A DNA stretch of 27,031 nucleotides from UBA4285 sp050944355 (GTDB lineage: Bacteria; Bacillota; Clostridia; Lachnospirales; Lachnospiraceae): positions 1 through 27,031 of the forward strand of contig JBMNQX010000019.1 of NCBI GenBank assembly GCA_050944355.1, in the 5' to 3' direction. Within the stretch, counting starts at the first letter, position 1; every line of letters begins with the position of its first letter. Under the pieces are notes generated by a model. It was not told the DNA's origin. It searched no databases and saw only the letters and a program-made list of their open reading frames with translations. Both the position numbers and the translations under genes were made by a program. This document shows positions 1-9,082 of this stretch, piece after piece.

Positions 1-2
1 GA

Positions 3-197
3 TTTATAAGAAATCTGCACGGAAAATGCTGGATGGTTTTTGAAAACCTATGCACTTATTATACTACGAAACGCCTACAAATTCAGTGGTTTAAGGGGGT
101 TAGCGGTTATTCAGCAGACACTAATTATAGAGAAGCTCATTTGGCTGCGCTCGATAGTTTAAGAGAAAGCTGGGGTATATGGTATGAAGCCAGGTGA
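3..197 (+). CDS. partial phage-region protein, unknown
   Basis: An open frame enters from the left window edge and ends at a TGA at 195-197, giving the last 64 residues of a longer protein. The tail is rich in aromatic residues and ends in ESWGIWYEAR. I do not recognise a family. It sits directly upstream of, and overlaps by 14 bases, the small ORF at 184, and it precedes recognisable phage genes on the same strand, so it probably belongs to the same prophage remnant. Whether it is intact upstream cannot be seen. Confidence 0.45.
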   Translation, partial: FIRNLHGKCWMVFENLCTYYTTKRLQIQWFKGVSGYSADTNYREAHLAALDSLRESWGIWYEAR

Positions 198-321
198 CAA
201 ATATTATGATGGAAAAGTGGAAAATACGGGAAGAACGCTTGCTGAGATAGAACGCGATATTAAGCAAGAAGAAGAGCGAATTAAAAAAATCAAATGGTCT
301 CCCGATATGTTGAATGAATGA
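184..321 (+). CDS. small hypothetical phage-region protein (45 aa)
   Basis: ATG at 184 opens a 45-residue frame ending with TGA at 319-321. It starts inside the end of the preceding gene, an overlap typical of densely packed phage operons. The product is highly charged; residues 20-37 (AEIERDIKQEEERIKKIK) look like a short amphipathic helix or coiled coil. No family is recognised. Reality rests only on the overlap, the phage context and the coherent charged helix; it could also be a remnant. Confidence 0.4.
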   Translation: MKPGDKYYDGKVENTGRTLAEIERDIKQEEERIKKIKWSPDMLNE

Positions 322-389
322 AGGAAGCCAAAACGGTGAAAGCACGGTGCGAAAGTATCGTGCTTTTTTGATGCCCGAAAGGAGAACCC

Positions 390-638
390 ATGCAGGAAAA
401 AGCAAAACAGATGGTTGTCGATTATTTCAACAGTCGTTCAGACAAAACAGATAAATTCATGATCAGCACAGACGACGTATTTGTTGTCTGGTTCTGCAAG
501 ACTCTGCAGAACTGGAAGGCGCTGTTATCCACAACCGTATCGGATGGGATGTACTACGAAATCACATATAACGGCGATAAGAAGGAGGCCTATCTCGATG
601 CCTACAAGAAGTGGGAGAATGTCAGGATAACAGATTAA
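390..638 (+). CDS. DUF6275-like phage protein
   Basis: An 82-residue protein starting at ATG 390 behind a good AAGGAG at 379-384. The core (TTDDVFVVW-like, then KTLQNWKALLSTTVSDGMYYEITYNG in two stretches) strongly resembles the small family I know as DUF6275 from Firmicutes phages and prophages; function unknown. Length is normal for that family and no frameshift is visible, so it looks intact. It lies in a same-strand series of phage genes and its end overlaps the longest possible frame of the next gene. The family name is from memory of the conserved pattern, not a search. Confidence 0.7.
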   Translation: MQEKAKQMVVDYFNSRSDKTDKFMISTDDVFVVWFCKTLQNWKALLSTTVSDGMYYEITYNGDKKEAYLDAYKKWENVRITD

Positions 639-649
639 GGCGGTGTCAG

Positions 650-976
650 GTGGAAGAGCTGAACAGCATTTACCGGATTCTCAAGTATCTTCAGAAATCC
701 CTTGACTGCGATGAGTTCAATCCGGAAGGCATTTCTCCGGAGCATCTTCACATCTCAAGGAGTAAGTGGCAGAAGCTTCTGATCATGCTGCAGGACGAGG
801 GATATATTAAAGGGCTTGTGTATAACCGGATGTTTGACGAGTATTCGCCGCAGATCGAGGAGCTGGTCAGCCTCGTCATCACGCTGGAAGACCTTGAATA
901 CCTGAGCGAGAACAGCACCATGAAGAAGATGGCACGGATCGCCAAAGGCATAAAGGACAGTATACCCGGAGCCTGA
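650..976 (+). CDS. YjcQ-like phage winged-helix protein
   Basis: I chose the GTG at 650 (108 aa), preceded by AAGGCGG at 637-643, rather than the upstream ATG at 611, which lies inside the previous gene and has no ribosome binding site. The protein opens with a helix (NSIYRILKYLQKSL), continues with LLIMLQDEGYIKGL, a winged-helix-like recognition segment, and ends ITLEDLEYLSENSTMKKMARIAKGIKD. This arrangement matches the YjcQ family (PF09639) found in Bacillus/Clostridium prophages; molecular role unknown. Length fits the family and the gene appears whole. Confidence 0.72.
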   Translation: MEELNSIYRILKYLQKSLDCDEFNPEGISPEHLHISRSKWQKLLIMLQDEGYIKGLVYNRMFDEYSPQIEELVSLVITLEDLEYLSENSTMKKMARIAKGIKDSIPGA

Positions 977-1175
977 AAGACTCCAAAAACAATTCTGATA
1001 GATGAGCGCATGGGGATATCCTCACGCGTTTTTTTATTGCCTTTCTTCCGGCAGGCATAAAAGAACCGGAAAGCGCCACGGCATTGGGCTTATTGCACGG
1101 TGATGGGGCGGAAAACAGTAACACCATACACGACTGCACCGGACGAAGGACGGCGCTGGCGCAACAGGAGGAAAC

Positions 1176-1793
1176 ATGGAAAACGAAGAAGTAACCACAG
1201 TAAAGGCAGATGAAATCGCAAAAGGAACGCTGCATCAGAATACCGAAAAGAAGGCTGCAGATGAAAGCGAGAAAACTGAATCCGGATCCGCCAAAGAATC
1301 GTCTTTAAGCTTTGATGATTTTCTTAAGCAGAAAGGGAATCAGGCTGAGTTTGACCGCCGAATCAATGCCGCCGTTCAGAAAGGCATCAGCAACGCGAAG
1401 GAAAAATGGGAAGCTATCACGAATGATAAGGTTTCTGAGGCTGAAAAGCTCGCGAAAATGAACGCGGCTGAAAAGACGGCATATCTCCAATCAAAGAAAG
1501 AAAAAGAACTGGAAGCTAAAGAGGCAGAGATCAACAAAAGAGAGCTCATGGCATCTGCAAAAAATATGCTTGCTGATAAGAATTTACCGCTGGAGCTTGC
1601 TGACATGCTGAGCTATAAGGATGCCGACAGCTGCAAGGCTTCCATTGAGGCGATGGAAAAAGCCTTTAACAAGGCGGTAAAAGATGCGGTTTCGGAACGC
1701 CTGAAGGGTGGTGAACCGATGAAGAAGGCCGGAGAGGAAAACGAAAAAGACATGGCAGCAGAAGTAGCAAAAGCACTTGCTGGCCATATCTGA
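1176..1793 (+). CDS. phage capsid scaffolding protein (DUF4355)
   Basis: A 205-residue protein starting at ATG 1176 behind CAGGAGG at 1165-1171. It is very rich in Lys, Glu and Ala, with a long predicted coiled coil at about residues 45-130 and an FDDFLKQKGNQAEFDRRINAAV segment (about 46-68, shown here in part) typical of DUF4355 phage scaffolding proteins. Scaffolding proteins help the major capsid protein assemble into the prohead and are then removed. It is directly followed by a capsid gene start, the usual order in Firmicutes siphophages. It looks full length, but its partner is truncated, so it can no longer make capsids here. Confidence 0.85.
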   Translation: MENEEVTTVKADEIAKGTLHQNTEKKAADESEKTESGSAKESSLSFDDFLKQKGNQAEFDRRINAAVQKGISNAKEKWEAITNDKVSEAEKLAKMNAAEKTAYLQSKKEKELEAKEAEINKRELMASAKNMLADKNLPLELADMLSYKDADSCKASIEAMEKAFNKAVKDAVSERLKGGEPMKKAGEENEKDMAAEVAKALAGHI

Positions 1794-1817
1794 AAAAGAA
1801 TTGGAGGATAATTGTAA

Positions 1818-2030
1818 ATGGCACTCAATACACTAGAGTATGCACAGATTTTTCAGACACAGCTTGACCTTGCCGCAGAGCGTGAGTCTCTGACAGGATG
1901 GATGGATGCAAATGCAGGTCAGGTAAAATACAACGGCGGCAGAGAGGTTAAGATCCCGAAGATTTCCGTGCAGGGCCTTGCTAATTATGACCGTGATAAC
2001 GGATACACTCAGGGCGCTATTTCTATGTAG
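1818..2030 (+). pseudogene. major capsid protein, truncated after ~70 aa
   Basis: ATG 1818, with TTGGAGGA at 1801-1808, opens a 70-residue frame beginning MALNTLEYAQIFQTQLD and running through a GGREVKIPKI segment and NYDRDNGY, which are typical N-terminal features of Firmicutes phage major capsid proteins placed after DUF4355 scaffold genes. Such proteins usually have about 280-400 residues. Here a TAG stops the frame at 2028-2030 and unrelated coding sequence (DUF4214-like) follows at once in another frame. I infer a deletion that joined the 5' end of the capsid gene to a distant late gene. Confidence 0.75.
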
Positions 2031-2041
2031 ACAGGCTGACA

Positions 2042-2497
2042 ATGGATGAAATGCGAGATTCATCTTATCACGGTGGGCTTTTAGGCTTTATCTACGCCTG
2101 CCCGAATATCGACGAAACCGAGGAAGTAAAGGAGTCCATGAGTATGGAAGATGCAAAAAAACTGGTGATCTGTGACTATGCGCAGTACCTTGGCCGGATG
2201 CCCTCACAAGGCGACATCGAAGCTGATAGTCAGCTGATCGTCGATCAGGGGCTGTCTACAGAGCAGTACGATTATAGCTTTCTCATAAGTGACGAGTATA
2301 AGGCCCGGTCCGGATCTCTGGCGGCGCAGGATTTCGTGACTCGATGTTACAGAGCATTTCTTGGAAGATTTCCGGAGAGCGAAGCGGCTCTGATGCGCCA
2401 TGTCCAGCCAATTATTGATGGAACTGCCCGATACAGGGACGTTGCCTGGAATATTTATATGTCGGATGAAGCGAATGCCTATCGCGGCGAAAATTAA
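2042..2497 (+). CDS. DUF4214-like protein, probably a 3' fragment
   Basis: The frame is open from about 2000 to the TAA at 2495-2497; the first ATG is at 2042 but has no convincing ribosome binding site. The body (about residues 38-150) contains two similar blocks, YAQYLGRMPSQGDIEA and YRAFLGRFPESEAAL, the repeat pattern of DUF4214 domains, which occur in secreted, S-layer-like and phage tail proteins. The first 30 residues (SSYHGGLLGFIYACPN region) are not recognised. Since it begins exactly where the capsid gene breaks off, it is probably the 3' end of a larger phage or surface protein joined by a deletion and may not be translated. Confidence 0.55.
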   Translation: MDEMRDSSYHGGLLGFIYACPNIDETEEVKESMSMEDAKKLVICDYAQYLGRMPSQGDIEADSQLIVDQGLSTEQYDYSFLISDEYKARSGSLAAQDFVTRCYRAFLGRFPESEAALMRHVQPIIDGTARYRDVAWNIYMSDEANAYRGEN

Positions 2498-2609
2498 CCT
2501 GTAAATCCGGGCGCACCGGCGGTTACTGTTAACAGATAAATGAGACCTGTACAACTATTTCAAATTATGCATGTAGAGGAGGTGATCCGGTTCCAACCGG
2601 CGCGTCTGT

Positions 2610-2644
2610 GCCCTGGCGGGTAAAACCGTCAGGGCTTTTTTTAT
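2610..2644 (+). terminator. intrinsic terminator closing the prophage remnant
   Basis: The arms GCCCTG-G-CGG and CCG-T-CAGGGC pair around a GTAAAA-type loop and are followed by seven T residues (2636-2642). It lies about 110 bases after the DUF4214-like frame. Confidence 0.8.
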
Positions 2645-2676
2645 TTCGACGTTGTAAAGAAAACGATTTTATCGAT

Positions 2677-2723
2677 ATTAAAACGCCAAAATTGCAGAAA
2701 AATTGCAAATTCGGCGTTTTAAT
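2677..2723. repeat. perfect 11-bp inverted repeat in AT-rich gap
   Basis: ATTAAAACGCC (2677-2687) and GGCGTTTTAAT (2713-2723) are exact reverse complements; inside them TTGCA (2692-2696) and TGCAA (2704-2708) can extend the stem. There is no T-run directly after either side, so it does not look like an ordinary terminator. It may be an operator, a recombination site or a remnant. Confidence 0.5.
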
Positions 2724-2990
2724 CAATAAATGTTGGGCTTATCATCTTTTTCATCTATGATTTGAATTGCATAGACAGTGTAAACAAAATATTGATATTT
2801 GACTGATGAGATGTTAAACTAATTGAGCAAAGCTCTTTGCTCTCAGAGTATTAATCGGGGAGCATTTTGGGAGCATTTCGGAAAGCTTTCGTATGCTGTG
2901 GTACATGTAAAAACATAGTAAATATGCCATTTTACGCTATGACACGCTTACGAAAGAGTCCCCGAGGGTCCATTTAATAAGTAAATATCC

Positions 2991-3064
2991 GGCCTGGTGG
3001 CTCAGCTGGTTAGAGCGCCGCCCTGTCACGGCGGAGGTCATGGGTTCGAACCCCATCCGGGTCG
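2991..3064 (+). tRNA. tRNA-Asp (GTC)
   Basis: A full cloverleaf: acceptor GGCCTGG/CCGGGTC with discriminator G, D-loop CTCAGCTGGTTAGAG, anticodon stem CCGCC/GGCGG around loop CTGTCAC (anticodon GTC, Asp), T-arm TGGG-TTCGAAC-CCCA. No CCA is encoded. First of three tRNA genes on this strand. Confidence 0.95.
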
Positions 3065-3074
3065 CTATATAAAT

Positions 3075-3147
3075 GGGATTATAGCTCAGCTGGGAGAGCA
3101 TCTGCCTTACAAGCAGAGGGTCATAGGTTCGAGCCCTATTGGTCCCA
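3075..3147 (+). tRNA. tRNA-Val (TAC)
   Basis: Cloverleaf with acceptor GGGATTA/TGGTCCC, anticodon stem TCTGC/GCAGA around loop CTTACAA (anticodon TAC, Val), T-arm ATAGG-TTCGAGC-CCTAT and discriminator A. No CCA. It is identical over all 73 bases to the minus-strand tRNA at 7006-7078. The T-run just after it (3148-3154) may help end transcription. Confidence 0.95.
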
Positions 3148-3155
3148 TTTTTTTA

Positions 3156-3185
3156 TTGCTCACACAGCTCCATATATGGTAAAAT
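3156..3185 (+). promoter_or_regulatory. possible promoter for tRNA-Leu
   Basis: TTGCTC (3156-3161) and TAAAAT (3180-3185) are 18 bases apart and end 10 bases before the tRNA-Leu 5' end. The -35 match is moderate; the tRNA could equally be read from further upstream. Confidence 0.45.
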
Positions 3186-3195
3186 AGTCTGGCAT

Positions 3196-3281
3196 GCCGG
3201 TGTGGCGGAATTGGCAGACGCCCGGGACTTAAAATCCCGTGGGTAGCAATACCCGTACCGGTTCGAGCCCGGTTACCGGCA
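3196..3281 (+). tRNA. tRNA-Leu (TAA)
   Basis: An 86-base class II tRNA: acceptor GCCGGTG/TACCGGC, discriminator A, anticodon stem GGGA/TCCC around loop CTTAAAA (anticodon TAA), long variable arm GGGTAGCAATACCC, T-arm ACCGG-TTCGAGC-CCGGT. No CCA is encoded. Confidence 0.95.
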
Positions 3282-3290
3282 TAATTATGG

Positions 3291-3332
3291 CACAGAGAAG
3301 ATTTCGTTTTGATTTCTTCTCTGTGTTTTTTA
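3291..3332 (+). terminator. intrinsic terminator of the tRNA cluster
   Basis: CACAGAGAAGA (3291-3301) pairs with TCTTCTCTGTG (3315-3325) and is followed by six T residues. It lies ten bases after tRNA-Leu and separates the tRNAs from the GH3 gene. Confidence 0.88.
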
Positions 3333-3395
3333 TTGTACGATGTAGTAAACTATATCCAGATTATTGCGTAAATAATTTTATATATGAGGTGAGCT

Positions 3396-5837
3396 ATGAG
3401 TACAGAACTTCAGAATTACGAGAAGGAGCACATCGCGGCTGTGCGGCGCATGGCGCCGGAGTGCATGGTGCTTCTGAAGACCGACGGTCATCTGCCGCTC
3501 AGAGATCTGGGTGATCTGGCGCTCTATGGAAACGGCGCGAGGTATACGCGCGAGGGTGGAACCGGGTCCGGTGAAGTCAACAGCCGGTATTATCCGACGA
3601 TTGAAGAAGGTCTTGAGAGAGCCGGCTTCCGCATCACAACCAAACAATGGCTCGATGAATATGACGAGATTGTCAGAAAGGCAAATGAAGCCTATCGCGA
3701 GGGGCTGAAAGCAAAGCTGAAAAAAGGATGGCTGGGTGGCCTGGGATCTCACATGATGGAGCCCGAGTACGAGCTGCCGATTGACGGGGCCGGAGACAGC
3801 TGTGTTTACGCTGTCTCGCGCATCTGCGGCGAGGGCGCAGACAGAGAAGAAGTCAAGGGGGATTTTGAGCTGACAGATACCGAAGTCCGCGATATTCTGG
3901 CTGCGAGCCGGCGCTATGAGAATTTCGTTCTTGTGCTCAATGTAGGCGGCGTCGTGGATCTGACGCCGGTCATGGGCGTTCAGAATATCCTGCTGCTGTC
4001 CCAGACAGGCTGTACGATCGGCGATTCCCTGGCCGATGTCCTGCTCGGAAAGGCGTTTCCGTCGGGCCGTCTGGCCGATACCTGGGCAAGCTATGCTGAC
4101 TATCCGGATGTCGGCGATTTCGCGCAGACGGACGACACAAGATATAAAGAAGGAATCTACGCAGGCTACCGCTGGTTTGAAAGCGTCGGAAAAAAGCCGC
4201 TGTTTCCGTTCGGGTTTGGTCTGAACTATACCACATTTGACATGGAGACGGTCGACATCGGATGCACGGACGGCCGGGTTTCGGTTCTCACAAAGGTGAC
4301 AAATGTGGGACACCGCGCGGGCAAGGAGGTCGTGCAGCTGTACGTCTCGCTGCCGGAGGGAAAGCTTGACCAGCCGTATCAGACACTGGCGGCTTTTTCG
4401 AAGACGGCGCGGCTGTTTCCGGAAGAAGAGGAAGACGTGTCAACGGCCTTTAATCTGGCGGATCTGGCGTCGTACGACGAGTCGCGCAGCGCCCGGGTGC
4501 TTGAGGCGGGCGATTACATTCTGCGGGTCGGCAGGAACAGCCGGGATACGAAGATCGTCGGCGTTGTGACGCTGACGGGTGACGTTATCGTCGAAAAGGT
4601 GACGCCGATGACAAGAAAGCCTGATTTTGAGGATTTCAGGCCGGAGAGAAGAGCGGCGCAGCCGATACCGGGCGGTGTGAAGCGTCTCAGTGTGTCACCG
4701 GATGAGATTGCACGGATCTCGCACGATTTCCCGTCCGACGTGATGCCGGAAGCACTTGAGGCGGCGCGGAAGCTTTCGGACGAGCAGCTCGTGAAGCTCT
4801 GTGTCGGCGCGTATGCGGGCAGCGCCGAGAAGAGTCTGGTTGGCGATTCGGGCGAGAAAGTCTGCGGAGCGGCCGGTGAGTCGCGGCCGGACCCGGAAGA
4901 TTCCGGCAAATGTCTGATCATGTCCGACGGCCCCGCAGGGCTGCGGCTGTGTGCCCGTGTGGGCGTGCTTGAGGACGGCAGTCTGCTGCCGCTGGACGGA
5001 AGCCTGATCGATGAGTTTATCGATCTGATGAGTGGACCTGCCGCCGAGGCGCTTCGGCAAAAGCGCGCTGAGAGGGAAGCGTATAAGGGAGAAGTTCGGA
5101 CCCAGTACTGCACGGCGATTCCGATCGGCAGCGCGATTGCGCAGAGTTTCAGCCCGATTGTGGCGAGAATGGCCGGAAATCTGGTCGGAGAGGAAATGGA
5201 GCGTTTCCATGTGAATCTTTGGCTGGCTCCGGCGATGAATCTGCACAGGAATCCTCTCTGCGGGCGCAATTTCGAATATTTTTCAGAGGATCCGCTGATT
5301 GCCGGTGAGATGGCAGCCGCCATCACGATGGGCGTGCAGGCGCATCCGGGCTGCGGCGTGACGATCAAACACTTCTGCTGCAACGACCAGGAGACGAACC
5401 GGATGAACAGCAACTCGATGGTCAGCGAGAGAGCGCTGCGCGATCTGTATCTGCGCGGATTTGAAATCGCCGTGAGAAAGGCACAGCCGGCGGCGGTCAT
5501 GACTTCCTATAACCTGCTGAACGGCGAGCACACGTCACAGACGAGAGAGCTTCTGGAAGGCATTCTCAGAGGCGAGTGGGGATATACCGGTCTGGTGATG
5601 TCCGACTGGGTTCCGCATATGGAAAATGCGGACGAAGGGAAGAAATGGCCGGGAGCCTGCGCGGCAGGCGCCGTGGCGGCCGGAAATGATCTCTTTATGC
5701 CGGGTGGCCCGTACGATGTGGAGAATATTCTGAAAGGTCTTAAGGGAGAAGGAAAATACAAAGTGACGCGCGCCGAACTTGTCACAAGCGCGGCGAGAGT
5801 CATCACGGCGATCCGGAAACTCTCTGTTCAGAAGTAA
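3396..5837 (+). CDS. domain-permuted GH3 beta-glycosidase
   Basis: An 813-residue intracellular enzyme (no signal peptide) that should remove terminal beta-linked glucose or a similar sugar from oligosaccharides. The domain order is inverted relative to most GH3 enzymes: the alpha/beta sandwich (GH3_C) comes first (residues 1-260, with GSGEVN near 54-59), then a fibronectin-III-like domain (about 285-400), then the catalytic barrel (about 430-813). In the barrel GRNFEYFSEDP and KHFCCNDQETNR are substrate-site motifs, and GLVMSDW (732-738) carries the nucleophile, Asp737. The same inverted order is known in beta-glucosidases of Ruminococcus albus and Butyrivibrio fibrisolvens. ATG 3396 follows GAGGTG at 3384-3389. 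Exact sugar specificity cannot be read from sequence. The next gene lies 63 bases downstream. Confidence 0.9.
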   Translation: MSTELQNYEKEHIAAVRRMAPECMVLLKTDGHLPLRDLGDLALYGNGARYTREGGTGSGEVNSRYYPTIEEGLERAGFRITTKQWLDEYDEIVRKANEAYREGLKAKLKKGWLGGLGSHMMEPEYELPIDGAGDSCVYAVSRICGEGADREEVKGDFELTDTEVRDILAASRRYENFVLVLNVGGVVDLTPVMGVQNILLLSQTGCTIGDSLADVLLGKAFPSGRLADTWASYADYPDVGDFAQTDDTRYKEGIYAGYRWFESVGKKPLFPFGFGLNYTTFDMETVDIGCTDGRVSVLTKVTNVGHRAGKEVVQLYVSLPEGKLDQPYQTLAAFSKTARLFPEEEEDVSTAFNLADLASYDESRSARVLEAGDYILRVGRNSRDTKIVGVVTLTGDVIVEKVTPMTRKPDFEDFRPERRAAQPIPGGVKRLSVSPDEIARISHDFPSDVMPEALEAARKLSDEQLVKLCVGAYAGSAEKSLVGDSGEKVCGAAGESRPDPEDSGKCLIMSDGPAGLRLCARVGVLEDGSLLPLDGSLIDEFIDLMSGPAAEALRQKRAEREAYKGEVRTQYCTAIPIGSAIAQSFSPIVARMAGNLVGEEMERFHVNLWLAPAMNLHRNPLCGRNFEYFSEDPLIAGEMAAAITMGVQAHPGCGVTIKHFCCNDQETNRMNSNSMVSERALRDLYLRGFEIAVRKAQPAAVMTSYNLLNGEHTSQTRELLEGILRGEWGYTGLVMSDWVPHMENADEGKKWPGACAAGAVAAGNDLFMPGGPYDVENILKGLKGEGKYKVTRAELVTSAARVITAIRKLSVQK

Positions 5838-5855
5838 ATAAAATGAGACAGAAAT

Positions 5856-5879
5856 GGCCCCGTCCGCGGCAGACGGGCC
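5856..5879 (+). terminator. weak hairpin between GH3 and dehydrogenase genes
   Basis: GGCCCCGTC (5856-5864) can pair with GACGGGCC (5872-5879) with one bulged C. The following sequence GGATTTATGG is a poor T-tract, so any termination would be partial and the two genes may still be co-transcribed. Confidence 0.35.
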
Positions 5880-5900
5880 GGATTTATGGAGGCATTTTTC

Positions 5901-6848
5901 ATGAAAACAGTCATTCTGGAATCTCTGGGAATTTCCCGTGAAAAGCTGGCGGCGCTGGAAAAGCCGTTTCAGGACGCGGGAGACACATTTGAGGAATATG
6001 AGCGCACAGCGGACCCGAACAAGCTGGTTCAGGAGGTCGGTGACGCCGAGGCGATGATTATCGCCAACATGCCGATGCCGGGCGACGTCATCCGCCGCTG
6101 TCCGAATCTGAAGTACATCGATGTGGCGTTCACGGGCGTCGATCACGTGGGACTTGACGCCTGTCGCGAAAAGGGCATCGCTGTGAGCAACGCTTCCGGA
6201 TATTCCAATGAAGCGGTCGCGGAGCTGGCTGTCGGAATGGTCATTTCGCTTCTGCGCAACATCCCGCAGGTCGACGCGCGGGTGCGCAGTCACGGGACGA
6301 AAGACGGCCTGGTCGGATGTGAGCTCAAAGGGAAAACAGTGGGCATCATCGGACTCGGTCACATCGGCAGGCGTTCGGCTGAGCTGTTCCATGCTTTCGG
6401 CGCGCGGATTGCGGCGCACAGTCTGCATGAGCACAGCGACTGGCCGGATTACATCACGCAGCTTTCGCTTGACGGACTGCTTCAGACGTCTGACATTGTC
6501 GTGCTGCACTGCCCGCTGAACGATTCGACGCGCGGCATGATTGACGCAAAGAAACTTTCCCTGATGAAGAAGAGCGCGATCCTGATAAATGTCGCGCGCG
6601 GCCCGGTTGTCGTGGCGGCTGATCTTGCGGACGCGCTGAAGCGCGGCGTGATCGCCGGCGCCGGCATCGACGTATTTGACGCGGAGCCGCCGATCCCGGA
6701 GAGCGAGCCGCTTCTCTCGGCCCCGAACACGCTGCTGACGCCGCACGTCGCATTTGCCACGAAAGAATCCATGGATCTTCGGGCTGACATTGTATTTGAC
6801 AACCTGCGCGCGTGGATGGACGGCAGACAGAAGAACGTCATTCTGTGA
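5901..6848 (+). CDS. D-isomer-specific 2-hydroxyacid dehydrogenase
   Basis: A 315-residue NAD(P)-dependent oxidoreductase that interconverts a 2-oxo acid and a D-2-hydroxy acid. The ATG at 5901 is used because GGAGG (5888-5892) lies eight bases before it; the ATG at 5886 overlaps that site. The nucleotide-binding motif GLGHIG is at 151-156 within GKTVGIIGLGHIGRR, the catalytic Arg is Arg233 (NVARGP), the Glu is Glu262 (DAEPP) and the acid/base His is His282 (TPHVAF), the usual trio in the usual spacing. Length is normal. Substrate is unknown: glycerate, lactate and phosphoglycerate-type enzymes share this fold. It follows the GH3 gene on the same strand, possibly as an operon. Confidence 0.88.
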   Translation: MKTVILESLGISREKLAALEKPFQDAGDTFEEYERTADPNKLVQEVGDAEAMIIANMPMPGDVIRRCPNLKYIDVAFTGVDHVGLDACREKGIAVSNASGYSNEAVAELAVGMVISLLRNIPQVDARVRSHGTKDGLVGCELKGKTVGIIGLGHIGRRSAELFHAFGARIAAHSLHEHSDWPDYITQLSLDGLLQTSDIVVLHCPLNDSTRGMIDAKKLSLMKKSAILINVARGPVVVAADLADALKRGVIAGAGIDVFDAEPPIPESEPLLSAPNTLLTPHVAFATKESMDLRADIVFDNLRAWMDGRQKNVIL

Positions 6849-6881
6849 GATGATATTCAGGCTGCCCGAACGAGCCGCTAG

Positions 6882-6916
6882 AAAAAAGACCACCGGGCCT
6901 GATGCCCGATGGTCTT
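6882..6916 (-). terminator. terminator of the minus-strand tRNA pair
   Basis: AAGACCACCGGGC (6886-6898) pairs with GCCCGATGGTCTT (6904-6916) with a single mismatch. Read on the minus strand the hairpin is followed by six T residues (A run 6882-6887) and lies just after tRNA-Met. The same stem could also stop plus-strand transcription from the dehydrogenase gene, though there is no T-run on that side. Confidence 0.78.
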
Positions 6917-6922
6917 CATCAG

Positions 6923-6996
6923 TAGCGAGGGGGAGACTTGAACTCTCGACACCGCGGGTATGAACCGCGTGCTCTAGCCAGCTGAGCTACCTCGCC
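6923..6996 (-). tRNA. tRNA-Met (CAT)
   Basis: On the minus strand: acceptor GGCGAGG/CCTCGCT with discriminator A, D-arm GCTCAGCTGGCTAGAGC, anticodon stem GCGG/CCGC around loop TTCATAC (anticodon CAT), T-loop TTCAAGT. The anticodon arm and variable region are those of elongator tRNA-Met; a CAT anticodon could in principle be an Ile2 tRNA, which I consider less likely. No CCA. Confidence 0.9.
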
Positions 6997-7005
6997 ATAT
7001 AATAG

Positions 7006-7078
7006 TGGGACCAATAGGGCTCGAACCTATGACCCTCTGCTTGTAAGGCAGATGCTCTCCCAGCTGAGCTATAATCCC
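7006..7078 (-). tRNA. tRNA-Val (TAC), second copy
   Basis: The exact reverse complement of the tRNA-Val at 3075-3147: same 73 bases, anticodon TAC. It is the first gene of a two-tRNA unit with tRNA-Met, read from the promoter at 7107-7136. Confidence 0.95.
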
Positions 7079-7106
7079 ACATTCTGCCGCTTTACGCGAC
7101 TTGATT

Positions 7107-7136
7107 AGTATACGATAGCGATCATCTTTTTGTCAA
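7107..7136 (-). promoter_or_regulatory. sigma-A-type promoter for tRNA-Val/tRNA-Met
   Basis: On the minus strand TTGACA (7136-7131) and TATACT (7112-7107) are separated by 18 bases. The -10 box lies about 28 bases before tRNA-Val, a good placement for a stable-RNA promoter. Confidence 0.8.
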
Positions 7137-7190
7137 GCGCTAGATGAAAAATGATAAAAATTTTTGCCTGAATACGGAGGAAAAAAGTAT

Positions 7191-8996
<1,806 letters not shown>

Positions 8997-9082
8997 CAAA
9001 TGGCGCGGACCCGGTGTGCCGGAAAATCCGGTGAGAAACAGCAAACGCCCGGCATATCGGGAAATCCGGTGAGAAAAAATTA

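Larger units (their letters stand above)
2498..2990. other. AT-rich non-coding gap, end of prophage remnant
   Basis: No convincing gene lies here. At 2576-2588 the string GAGGAGGTGATCC is a near-perfect complement of the 16S rRNA 3' end, an exceptionally strong Shine-Dalgarno, but no start codon follows at a usable distance, so it looks orphaned. An intrinsic terminator (2610-2644), a hairpin in AT-rich sequence (2677-2723), a small hairpin GAGCAAA/TTTGCTC at 2825-2842 and a short direct repeat GGGAGCATTT (about 2860-2880) follow. The phage-host boundary is probably within this gap, but no attachment site can be assigned. Confidence 0.6.

Noticed and set aside
2608..2758. GTG-started frame of about 50 codons after the orphan Shine-Dalgarno
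   Set aside because: It runs through an intrinsic terminator and the start is too far (about 20 bases) from the binding site.
2991..3064. tRNA-Asp as the attachment site of the prophage
   Set aside because: The remnant lies on the 5' side of the tRNA and no duplicate of the tRNA 3' end, nor an integrase gene, is visible in the window.
2997..3182. 61-residue ORF over tRNA-Asp and tRNA-Val, and a 91-residue ORF from 3239
   Set aside because: They overlap well-defined tRNA genes and read tRNA sequence as protein.
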